7,050 nucleotides of DNA from JBDRZD01 sp964623395 (GTDB taxonomy: Bacteria; Hydrothermota; Hydrothermia; Hydrothermales; Hydrothermaceae), in contig CAZUSI010000071.1 in the NCBI GenBank assembly GCA_964623395.1, positions 1 to 7,050 of the forward strand. The letters run 5' to 3'. A model generated the notes under the pieces. The model was not told the origin of the DNA, did no database searches, and saw nothing but the letters and a program-made list of their open reading frames with translations. Numbering within the stretch: position 1 is the stretch's first letter; each line of letters starts with the position of its first letter. Of this stretch, positions 1-5,841 are shown piece by piece. The position numbers were made by a program, and so were the translations under genes.

Positions 1-431
1 TACTCTTGACAATGTGTGCCAAAAGAAAAGTAGTAGAAACTCCTCCACCACCTCCACCACCAGTAGAAGAAGAAGAAGAAGAAGTTAAAGAAGAAGTTCC
101 TGAAAGGCCACCCCTTGTTCTTGAAACAATACATTTTGATTTTGACAAATATGATATAAGACCTGGTGATGCGGAGATTCTAAAGAAAAATGCAGAAATC
201 TTAAAACTTTATCCTGAAGTAAATGTTATAATTGAAGGACATACATGCGATATAGGAACAGAAGAATACAATATGGGGCTTGGTGAAAGAAGAGCAAAAG
301 CAGCAAGGGATTATTTAATTAAACTTGGAATTGACCCAAATAGACTTTCAATAATAAGTTATGGTGAAACTCGCCTTATTGACCCAAAAAATAAACCAAT
401 AAACAGGAGAGCAGAATTCAAGGTAAAGTAA
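1..431 (+). CDS. pal: Peptidoglycan-associated lipoprotein Pal (OmpA-like domain), 5' partial
   Basis: Outer-membrane lipoprotein that anchors the outer membrane to peptidoglycan and is the final partner of the Tol motor. The frame is open to the left edge, so the start and most of the signal peptide lie outside the window. The visible end of the signal is Leu-Leu-Thr-Met before a Cys at 15-17, the likely lipidated residue. After it come a basic patch, seven prolines and an acidic linker (42-100), then a full OmpA-like domain: FDFDKYDIRPGD (about 138-173), GHT at 237-245, GT-EYN, LGERRA, SYGE and NRRAEF near the end. These are hallmark Pal motifs, and the C-terminus is complete. Oddity: the Asp that normally follows GHT is Cys (246-248), while the partner Arg 15 residues later is kept. 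An in-frame TTG at 6 is not a credible start because it would discard the signal peptide. The TAA stop overlaps the proposed 5' end of cpoB. The family call is firm; only the N-terminus is unseen. Confidence 0.93.
   Translation, partial: LLTMCAKRKVVETPPPPPPPVEEEEEEVKEEVPERPPLVLETIHFDFDKYDIRPGDAEILKKNAEILKLYPEVNVIIEGHTCDIGTEEYNMGLGERRAKAARDYLIKLGIDPNRLSIISYGETRLIDPKNKPINRRAEFKVK
42..83 (+). repeat. Trinucleotide runs encoding Pro7 and Glu6 in the Pal linker
   Basis: Seven consecutive CCT/CCA proline codons (42-62), one Val codon, then six consecutive GAA codons (66-83). They lie in the flexible tether between the lipidated Cys and the OmpA-like domain. Simple-sequence tracts of this kind could vary in length between strains without changing frame. 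The proline run would be expected to depend on EF-P for smooth translation. Confidence 0.8.
405..411 (+). promoter_or_regulatory. Shine-Dalgarno-like AGGAGAG placed for an ATT start of cpoB at 416
   Basis: The core AGGAG at 405-409 ends 6 nt before the ATT at 416, an ideal spacing. It lies inside the last codons of pal (the Asn-Arg-Arg-Ala region), so the bases are also constrained by Pal coding. That is the main caution: the NRRA motif written with AGG/AGA codons will look like a ribosome site by chance. It still supports initiation upstream of the pal stop. Confidence 0.4.
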
Positions 432-1105
432 GAAATTTAATCTTTTTAATTTTACTTTTAAGTTTTTGCGCCCCGATAAGAAATTTTAGAAATGAATTAA
501 ATCGTGTTAGAGATGAGATTGATGAAATTTATGTAAGAACGCAAAGAATAGATACTTTACAGAAAAAACAAAATAAAGAATTAAAGGAAATAAAGGCGGA
601 TATAATTTTGAAACTTGAAATTATTGAAAGGAAACTCGCTTCCTTAGAAACAAGAATTGATGAAATGGAAAATTTTTTAAGAAAAGGTAAAGTAAAAAAG
701 GAAGAAGTGAAAGAAGAAAGTAAAGAAGAAAATGAAGAGATGAACCTTTATTCACAAGCATTAAGGGATTATACAAAGGGTGAATATTCTCTTTCAATAA
801 GTGAATTTGAAGAATTTATAAAAAGATACCCTGAAAGCGATTATATAATTGATGCAAAATATTTTCTTGCTGATTCATATCTTGGTATAGGAGAAAAAGA
901 AAAGGCAAAGGAAATTTTTAAGGAAATATATAGGGATTATCCAAAATCACAGAAGGCAAGGTATTCACTTTTAAAACTTGCAATTTTAGAGGAAGAAGAA
1001 GGAAATAAGGAAATGGCTAAAAAATATTATGAAGAAATAATAAAAAATTTTCCAGAAACAGAAGAAGCAATAAAGGCAAAGGAAAAAATTAAAGAAATTA
1101 AATGA
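416..1105 (+). CDS. cpoB: CpoB/YbgF-like TPR lipoprotein of the Tol-Pal system, non-canonical start
   Basis: Periplasmic coiled-coil plus TPR protein of the YbgF/CpoB type, which in E. coli works with Tol-Pal to coordinate peptidoglycan synthesis and outer-membrane constriction. The first canonical start is TTG at 608 (with AAGGCGGA at 593-600), giving 165 aa without a signal peptide. The frame stays open upstream to a stop at 392-394. From ATT 416 it would encode 229 aa: a basic n-region (K4, R6), a hydrophobic core (8-15), L-S-F-C with a possible lipidated Cys18, a long heptad-like coiled coil (about 24-90), a Lys/Glu linker (92-109) and three TPR-like repeats (about 111-143, 148-180, 184-216) carrying YPES, YPKS and FPET turns. 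The coiled coil runs unbroken across the TTG, which argues that the protein starts earlier. No ATG, GTG or TTG exists in the extension; GTA at 428 is the other candidate start. Placement between pal and tolQ supports the name. The 3' end overlaps tolQ as ATGA. The family is confident, the exact start is not. Confidence 0.82.
   Translation: MQGKVRNLIFLILLLSFCAPIRNFRNELNRVRDEIDEIYVRTQRIDTLQKKQNKELKEIKADIILKLEIIERKLASLETRIDEMENFLRKGKVKKEEVKEESKEENEEMNLYSQALRDYTKGEYSLSISEFEEFIKRYPESDYIIDAKYFLADSYLGIGEKEKAKEIFKEIYRDYPKSQKARYSLLKLAILEEEEGNKEMAKKYYEEIIKNFPETEEAIKAKEKIKEIK
593..600 (+). promoter_or_regulatory. Shine-Dalgarno-like AAGGCGGA before TTG 608
   Basis: This purine-rich site ends 7 nt before the TTG at 608 and would lead an automatic gene caller to start cpoB there. 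Starting at 608 would cut the coiled coil in half and remove the signal peptide, so I regard it as a decoy or at most a secondary internal start. Confidence 0.3.
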
Positions 1106-1785
1106 AATTTTTAAATCTTGATATAATTGTAAGGGGATTTGAAAGTGCAAGTCCTTTTGCAAAATCAATCTTGATTATTCTTTTTATTTTCTCAGTAATT
1201 TCTTGGGCAATTTTTTTTAAAAAATTTTTTGAATTTTTATTCTTAAGAAAAAGAACAAAAAAAATTATAAAAAAATTTAATGAGATAAATTTTGAAGAAA
1301 TAGTTGAAAAAAACCCATTTCCCTTAAAAGAAAAAATTCTTCCCAATTTAATTTTAAAAGAAATAAAAAATGAGATTGAAGAAATTAAGAAAAATAAAGG
1401 ATTTATAGAAATATTATTTGAAAAAATTGATAAAATCCATAAAAGGGAAATTGAAAAACTTGAAAAATATACTCCAATTCTTGCAACAATAACAAGTGTT
1501 AGTCCTTTTTTAGGACTCCTTGGAACTGTATGGGGTATAATGGAAGCATTTCTTGAAATAAAAAGGACTGGCTCTGCTCATATAAGTGTTTTAGCACCAG
1601 GAATTGCAGATGCACTTATAACAACTGTTGCAGGACTTTTGGTTGCAATTCCATCCCTTATTTTTTACAATTATTTTACAAATGAAATAAATAGGTATGA
1701 TTCTTTGTCATCTGAATTTTTAAAGGATTTAAAGATAAAGATAAAAAGATATTTGATTTTAAATGAAAAGGAAATTAATTTCTGA
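1102..1785 (+). CDS. tolQ: TolQ, proton-channel subunit of the Tol motor (MotA/TolQ/ExbB family)
   Basis: Inner-membrane stator subunit that, with TolR, uses the proton gradient to drive TolA. Length is 227 aa, close to E. coli TolQ (230 aa). Membrane segments: TM1 at about 20-40, TM2 at about 127-150, TM3 at about 163-190, separated by a large Lys/Glu-rich cytoplasmic region (about 45-122). The family signature is clear: SPFLGLLGTVWGIMEAF at 134-150 and LAPGIADALITT at 164-175, followed by AIPSLIFYN at 182-190. GTVWGIM and APGIA-AL favour TolQ over ExbB, as does the pal/tolB neighbourhood. Thr142 in TM2 and Thr175 in TM3 align with the pore-lining T145 and T178 of E. coli TolQ. The ATG forms an ATGA overlap with the cpoB stop, and the 3' end overlaps tolR by 23 nt, so the whole run looks translationally coupled. 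Confidence 0.95.
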   Translation: MKFLNLDIIVRGFESASPFAKSILIILFIFSVISWAIFFKKFFEFLFLRKRTKKIIKKFNEINFEEIVEKNPFPLKEKILPNLILKEIKNEIEEIKKNKGFIEILFEKIDKIHKREIEKLEKYTPILATITSVSPFLGLLGTVWGIMEAFLEIKRTGSAHISVLAPGIADALITTVAGLLVAIPSLIFYNYFTNEINRYDSLSSEFLKDLKIKIKRYLILNEKEINF

Positions 1786-2149
1786 AATAAATATAACTTC
1801 ACTTGCAGATGTTAGCATTACCTTACTTGTTATATTTTTAATAACAAGCCCATTGCTTCAAACGGGTTTAGAAGTAAATTTACCAAAATCTAAAAAGGTT
1901 TCGGAAATTAAAGAGGAAAGCACTGTAATAACTATAAAAAAAGATAAAAGAATATATTTTGGAGAAGAAGAAGTTGATTTAAATAAATTGCCCTTTTATC
2001 TTGAATTAATTTTGAAAAAAGGTAAAAAAGAAATATTTATAAAGGCTGATAGAGATCTTCCATATGGATTTGTTATGGAAATTGTTGGTGAAATTAAAGA
2101 AAAGGGATTTGAAAAAATTGGATTTTTAATGGAAGTTAAAAGGGAATGA
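1763..2149 (+). CDS. tolR: TolR, proton-coupling subunit of the Tol motor (ExbD/TolR family)
   Basis: Single-pass inner-membrane partner of TolQ; its membrane Asp carries the proton path and its periplasmic domain engages peptidoglycan. Length is 128 aa, slightly shorter than E. coli TolR (142 aa). A short cytoplasmic N-terminus with EINITSLADV (8-17) leads into one TM helix (about 15-32), then TSPLLQTGLEVNLP (28-41) and a compact beta/alpha periplasmic domain ending at 128. Asp16 matches the essential membrane Asp (D23 in E. coli). The usual TPLVDV motif reads TSLADV here, with Ser in place of Pro. The start lies inside the end of tolQ (23-nt overlap) and has no obvious ribosome-binding site, so translation probably depends on tolQ. 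The stop overlaps the next ATG as ATGA. ExbD is the alternative; gene context makes TolR the better name. Confidence 0.93.
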   Translation: MKRKLISEINITSLADVSITLLVIFLITSPLLQTGLEVNLPKSKKVSEIKEESTVITIKKDKRIYFGEEEVDLNKLPFYLELILKKGKKEIFIKADRDLPYGFVMEIVGEIKEKGFEKIGFLMEVKRE

Positions 2150-2697
2150 TAAGGGAAATTTTTATATCTCTTTTATTACATCTTATTTTAATAGCATCTT
2201 TTTTATCTGAAAAGAAAGAAAAAATAAGTTACCCACTAAAAGAAGTTTTATATATTGAATTTAAGGAAATTCAAAGTGGGGGGGAAATTTCTGAAAAATT
2301 ACCAGAAGAACCACAGGTTATAGAAAAATTAAAGGAAACTCCAAAAAAGATTAAGAAAAAAGAAAAGGAGGAAAAATCCTTTGCATTAAAAGGTGGTGGG
2401 AAAGCAAAATTAAAAATGAATATACCCTACTCCTATTATTTTTCAGTCCTTCTTCAAAAAATAGGTGAAAATTGGAGTTATACATATTTAGGAAAAGATA
2501 CTTTAAGGACAGTAATTTATTTTGTAATATTAAAGGATGGAACTATAAAGGATGTCAAAATTGAAAAGAGTTCTCAAAATTCACTCTTTGATGGTTCTGC
2601 ATTAAGGGCAGTGGTTCTTACAAAAAAAGTCCCCCCTTTACCAGAGGAAATAAATATGGAATTTTTACAGGTTCATCTTGAATTTGAGGTTCCATGA
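2146..2697 (+). CDS. tolA: Short TolA/TonB-type energy transducer
   Basis: Inner-membrane-anchored, periplasm-spanning protein expected to carry TolQR motion to TolB/Pal. Length is 183 aa. The N-terminal helix (about 5-20) has Ser8 and His12, matching the S-x3-H signature that TolA and TonB use to couple to their motors. A Glu/Pro/Lys-rich linker follows (about 45-80), then a short glycine patch (83-85). The C-terminal domain (about 93-183) resembles TonB/TolA domain III: YFSVLLQKIGENW at 98-110, VIYFVILKDGTIKDV at 123-137, a Ser-rich turn, DGSALRAV at 149-156, VPPLPEE at 162-168, and a final beta strand. It lacks the very long helical domain II of E. coli TolA (421 aa in total). Position between tolR and tolB argues for TolA; by sequence alone it could equally be annotated as a TonB-family protein. 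It overlaps both neighbours as ATGA. Confidence 0.87.
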   Translation: MIREIFISLLLHLILIASFLSEKKEKISYPLKEVLYIEFKEIQSGGEISEKLPEEPQVIEKLKETPKKIKKKEKEEKSFALKGGGKAKLKMNIPYSYYFSVLLQKIGENWSYTYLGKDTLRTVIYFVILKDGTIKDVKIEKSSQNSLFDGSALRAVVLTKKVPPLPEEINMEFLQVHLEFEVP

Positions 2698-3959
2698 AAA
2701 AAATATTTTTCTTAATTATTCCAATCTATCTTTTTTCACAGGGAGAGGTTTATCTAAAATTAAAAGGAGGGGAAGCAAAAAAGATTGATATAGGAATTTT
2801 TCCATTTGGATTATTTGAAAAAATTTCTCCTTCTTTAAAATTGAGTTTAAAGGAAATTCAAAAGGTTTTAGTAGATGACCTTAAATTTTCCTTATATTTT
2901 ACATTAACACTTCCTGATTCACAAATTCTTGAAAAAAAACATTACTCAGATTTCTTATTTTGGAAAAATTTGGGCTCAAATGTGTTATTAAGAACTAAGA
3001 CCTTTGAAAAGGAAAAAAACATAGAAGTTGAACTAATTGACCTATTAATACAAAAAAGGATTGCAAGAGAAAAATTTTCTTTACTCCAAAATGAAAGGAA
3101 AATTGCCCATAAAATTGCAAATTTTGTCGTTAAAGTTTTAACAGGAGAAGAAGGCATATTTGAAACTTATATTGTTTTTACAGTTGATTTAAATGATAGA
3201 AGAGAAATCTATATTATGGATTATGATGGATTTAATTTAAGAAAAATCAATGCAGAAGGTGAAAAAAAACTTTTTCCAAGAGTATCTTATTGTGGAAAAA
3301 AAATAATTTATTCTACATACATAAAAAAGGATTTAATGGGAATTTATTTAATAGATTTAAATGAAAATAAAATAACAAAAATTATTGAAGAAAAAGGTCT
3401 TGCATTACCAGGCGGTTTTTTTCCAAACTCAAAAGAAGTTTGTTTAGCACTTTCAAAAGAAGGAGATCCTGAAATTTATTTGTTTAATATAGAAAGTAAA
3501 AAATTAAAGAGATTAACATATTCACCTTTTATAGAAATATCACCAACTGTTTCTCCTTCAGGAAAAGAAATTGCATTTGTTTCTGATCGTCTTGGTTCTC
3601 CTCATATATTTATAATGGATAAGGATGGAACAAATTTAAGGAGAATAACATATGAAACTTTTTATAATACATCTTGTAATTGGTCACCAAAAGGGGATTT
3701 TATAGCATATGTGGCACTTGATGATGAAGGGAAAAATCAAATTTATTTAACTGATCCCTTTGGAGAAAAAGTATTTAAATTAACTTATGAGGGAAATAAT
3801 GAAGACCCATGTTTTTCCCCTGATGGACTTCATATAGTTTTTGTTTCAACAAGAGAAGGTTCCTATGATGTATATGTGATGGATTTTGATGGTTCAAATG
3901 TTAAAAAATTAACAAATATTGGAAACTGTCATTCTCCTTATTGGTCAGGAATAAAATGA
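2694..3959 (+). CDS. tolB: TolB, periplasmic beta-propeller of the Tol-Pal system
   Basis: Soluble periplasmic protein that binds Pal and is displaced when TolA acts. Length is 421 aa, typical of the family (E. coli 430 aa). A Sec signal peptide is visible: KK at 2-3, hydrophobic core 4-14, cleavage probably near residue 16-17. The alpha/beta N-terminal TolB domain spans about 28-150 (DIGIFPF at 32-38, VLVDDLKFS at 58-66, IAHKIANFVV at 137-146). The propeller occupies about 156-421 with PD40/WD40-like repeats: EIYIMDYDG, GIYLIDL, EIYLFNI, HIFIMDKDG, QIYLTD and DVYVMDFDG, each followed by a LRRIT/LKRLT-like strand and often an SPxG turn. Five cysteines (200, 250, 328, 373, 412) are unusual for an exported protein. 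GAGG at 2686-2689 lies 4 nt before the ATG, which also overlaps the tolA stop; the 3' end overlaps fabH as ATGA. Confidence 0.95.
   Translation: MKKIFFLIIPIYLFSQGEVYLKLKGGEAKKIDIGIFPFGLFEKISPSLKLSLKEIQKVLVDDLKFSLYFTLTLPDSQILEKKHYSDFLFWKNLGSNVLLRTKTFEKEKNIEVELIDLLIQKRIAREKFSLLQNERKIAHKIANFVVKVLTGEEGIFETYIVFTVDLNDRREIYIMDYDGFNLRKINAEGEKKLFPRVSYCGKKIIYSTYIKKDLMGIYLIDLNENKITKIIEEKGLALPGGFFPNSKEVCLALSKEGDPEIYLFNIESKKLKRLTYSPFIEISPTVSPSGKEIAFVSDRLGSPHIFIMDKDGTNLRRITYETFYNTSCNWSPKGDFIAYVALDDEGKNQIYLTDPFGEKVFKLTYEGNNEDPCFSPDGLHIVFVSTREGSYDVYVMDFDGSNVKKLTNIGNCHSPYWSGIK
3947..3950 (+). promoter_or_regulatory. Ribosome-binding site AGGA for fabH
   Basis: AGGA lies 5 nt upstream of the ATG at 3956 and supports that start over the in-frame TTG at 3941, which would add five residues and lengthen the overlap with tolB. 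Confidence 0.55.
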
Positions 3960-4936
3960 GTTTTGAAATTATTGGCATTTCAAGTTATGTTCCAGAAATA
4001 GTTTTAACAAATAAAGATCTTGAAAAAATAGTTGAAACATCTGATGAATGGATTACAGAAAGAACTGGAATAAAGGAAAGGAGAATAGCAAAAGAAGAAG
4101 AAGTAACTTCTGACCTCGCAGCAAAGGCAGCAAATAAACTTTTTAAGGAAATCAATTTCGACCCATTAAAAATAGATGCAATAATCTTTGCAACAGCAAC
4201 ACCCGACAATTTAATTGCTTCAACTGCCTGCAATTTCCAAACAAAGATAGGAGCAAATAATGCCTTTGCCTTTGATATTTCTGCTGCATGTCCTGGATTT
4301 TTATATGGTCTTATAATTGCAGAAGGACTTTTAAAATCTGAAAAGATAAACTATGTTATGGTTGTTGGAGCAGAAACTCTTTCAAGATATCTTGATTGGC
4401 TTGATAGAGCCACTTGTGTTCTTTTTGGAGATGGAGCAGGTTTAGTGCTTTTAAAAAAAGAAAATAAAGGGAAAAATAAGATTATTTCATGGGACCTTGG
4501 TTCTGATGGAAGTTTAAGGGATCTTTTAATAATGCCAGCAGGTGGTGTATCCTTTCCCTTTTCAAAAGAAGCACTTGAAAAAAGGATGTGTTATATAAAA
4601 ATGAAAGGAAGGGAAGTATTTAAGAATGCTGTTTTAAAAATGCAGGAATCAACCGAAAAAGTTATTAAGATGGCAGAAATAAAACCTTCTGATATAGATT
4701 GGGTTATCCCACATCAGGCAAATATAAGGATAATAGAGGCATTAAGGGAAAGACTTGGCATTCCAAAGGAAAAGGTATATGTAAATATAGAAAAATATGG
4801 AAACACAAGTGCAGCATCAATTCCAATTGCTTTAAGGGAAATGGTTGAAAAAAATCTTTTGAAAAAGGGAAATATTATACTTTTAACATCTTTTGGTGCA
4901 GGATTTACATGGGGCTCAATTTTAATGGAATGGTAA
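3956..4936 (+). CDS. fabH: Beta-ketoacyl-ACP synthase III (FabH)
   Basis: Condenses an acyl-CoA primer (usually acetyl-CoA) with malonyl-ACP to start type II fatty-acid synthesis in the cytoplasm. The chosen ATG gives 326 aa, the family's normal length, and forms the same ATGA overlap seen at three other junctions. The thiolase-fold Cys-His-Asn triad is intact: Cys112 in SAACPGF, His253 in IPHQAN and Asn283 in YGNTSAASIP. Also present are TSDEWITERTGI (28-39), GAETLSR (138-144), FGDGAG (157-162) and the C-terminal TSFGAGFTWGS (311-321). The intact HQAN motif separates it from KAS I/II enzymes. It sits directly behind tolB and directly before fabD, its pathway partner that supplies malonyl-ACP. 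No plsX, fabG or acpP, frequent neighbours of fabH in other bacteria, lies in the window. Confidence 0.96.
   Translation: MSFEIIGISSYVPEIVLTNKDLEKIVETSDEWITERTGIKERRIAKEEEVTSDLAAKAANKLFKEINFDPLKIDAIIFATATPDNLIASTACNFQTKIGANNAFAFDISAACPGFLYGLIIAEGLLKSEKINYVMVVGAETLSRYLDWLDRATCVLFGDGAGLVLLKKENKGKNKIISWDLGSDGSLRDLLIMPAGGVSFPFSKEALEKRMCYIKMKGREVFKNAVLKMQESTEKVIKMAEIKPSDIDWVIPHQANIRIIEALRERLGIPKEKVYVNIEKYGNTSAASIPIALREMVEKNLLKKGNIILLTSFGAGFTWGSILMEW
4900..4903 (+). promoter_or_regulatory. Shine-Dalgarno-like AGGA that would serve an alternative fabD start at 4909
   Basis: AGGA is 5 nt before an in-frame ATG at 4909, which would add seven residues to FabD. The bases also encode the conserved GAGFTWG motif of FabH, so the match may be incidental. 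I kept ATG 4930 because it fits the usual FabD N-terminus. Confidence 0.3.
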
Positions 4937-5841
4937 AAAATTATGCCTTTGTCTTTACAGGACAAGGTTCTCAATGGGTTGGAATGGGAAAAAAAATTTA
5001 TGAAAATAATGAAAATTTTAAAAGAATATTTGATAGATGTGAAGAAATACTCAATTTTCCTTTAAAAAAATTGTGTTTTGAAGGACCTATTGAAGTTCTC
5101 ACAAAAACCATTTATGCACAACCTGCAATTCTTTCCTTTAGTATCGGAATATTTGAAATAATTAAAGAAAGAATAAAGGAAAAACCTTTATGTGCATTTG
5201 GACACTCTCTTGGTGAATTTACCGCTCTTTATGCAGCAAAAGTCCTTTCCCTTGAAGATGTTCTTGAAATTGTTAAAGAAAGGGGTAAATTAATGAATGA
5301 GGCAGGGGAAAAGTTTCCTGGAAGTATGGCAGCATTAATAGGGATAGATAAAGAAGAAGTAGAAGAAATTATAAGGAAAAAGGGATTTAAATTTTGTGTA
5401 ATAGCCAATTATAATTCACCATCACAAATAGTAATTTCTGGTAAGAAAGAGGAGGTTGATGAAGTTACAAAAGAAATTAAGGAAAAAAAGAAAGGAAAAG
5501 TAATTCCACTTGTTGTATCTGCTGCCTTCCATTCACCTTTAATGGATGAACCAGCAGAAATTTTTTCAAAATATATTATAAATAAAGATTTTAAAAAGCC
5601 AGATTTTCCAATAATTCAAAATGCAACAGGAAGTGCTGAAAAAGAACCTGAAATTATTAAAAGAAATATTATGAAACAACTAAACTCTCCTGTTTTATTC
5701 ACAAAATGTGTTGAAAAGGCAAGAGAATTAGGGGTAAAAAATTTTATAGAAATAGGACCAAAAGAAATTTTAACAAAACTCATAAAGGAAACTATAAAAG
5801 AAGCAGAGGTTTTTTATATAAAAGAAGAGGATGTATTTTGA
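4930..5841 (+). CDS. fabD: Malonyl-CoA:ACP transacylase (FabD)
   Basis: Transfers malonyl groups from CoA to acyl carrier protein, supplying the extender for FabH and later elongation. From ATG 4930 it is 303 aa, close to E. coli FabD (309 aa), with the standard opening ending in FVFTGQGSQ (7-15). Catalytic residues are present: Ser93 in FGHSLGEF, His201 in AAFHSPLM, Arg118 in KERGKLM, Gln12 in the oxyanion-forming GQGSQ, and Gln250 in KQLNSPV. The ferredoxin-like small subdomain lies around 132-197, and the C-terminal FIEIGPKEIL (272-281) is a family hallmark. The start overlaps the fabH end by 7 nt; an upstream ATG at 4909 with a better ribosome site is possible. The 3' end overlaps the next gene by 11 nt. 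A stand-alone housekeeping enzyme is more likely than a polyketide acyltransferase because fabH is adjacent and no PKS domains are present. Confidence 0.95.
   Translation: MVKNYAFVFTGQGSQWVGMGKKIYENNENFKRIFDRCEEILNFPLKKLCFEGPIEVLTKTIYAQPAILSFSIGIFEIIKERIKEKPLCAFGHSLGEFTALYAAKVLSLEDVLEIVKERGKLMNEAGEKFPGSMAALIGIDKEEVEEIIRKKGFKFCVIANYNSPSQIVISGKKEEVDEVTKEIKEKKKGKVIPLVVSAAFHSPLMDEPAEIFSKYIINKDFKKPDFPIIQNATGSAEKEPEIIKRNIMKQLNSPVLFTKCVEKARELGVKNFIEIGPKEILTKLIKETIKEAEVFYIKEEDVF

Noticed and set aside
601..606. TATAAT as a -10 promoter element
   Set aside because: No convincing -35 lies about 17 bases upstream, and in a sequence this AT-rich such hexamers are expected by chance inside genes.
608..1105. 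TTG 608 as the true start of cpoB
   Set aside because: It has an acceptable ribosome-like site, but it would bisect a continuous coiled coil and remove an evident signal peptide. I keep it only as an alternative.
1102..2149. ExbB-ExbD (TonB motor) identity for the two membrane genes
   Set aside because: The GTVWGIM motif and the flanking pal, cpoB and tolB genes fit TolQ-TolR better.
2942..3157. Open reading frame on the minus strand inside tolB
   Set aside because: It lies wholly within a strongly supported gene, has no recognisable domain, and its composition is the complement of AT-rich codons. The same holds for other minus-strand frames at 986-1168, 1098-1346, 3985-4233, 4714-4974 and 6220-6480.
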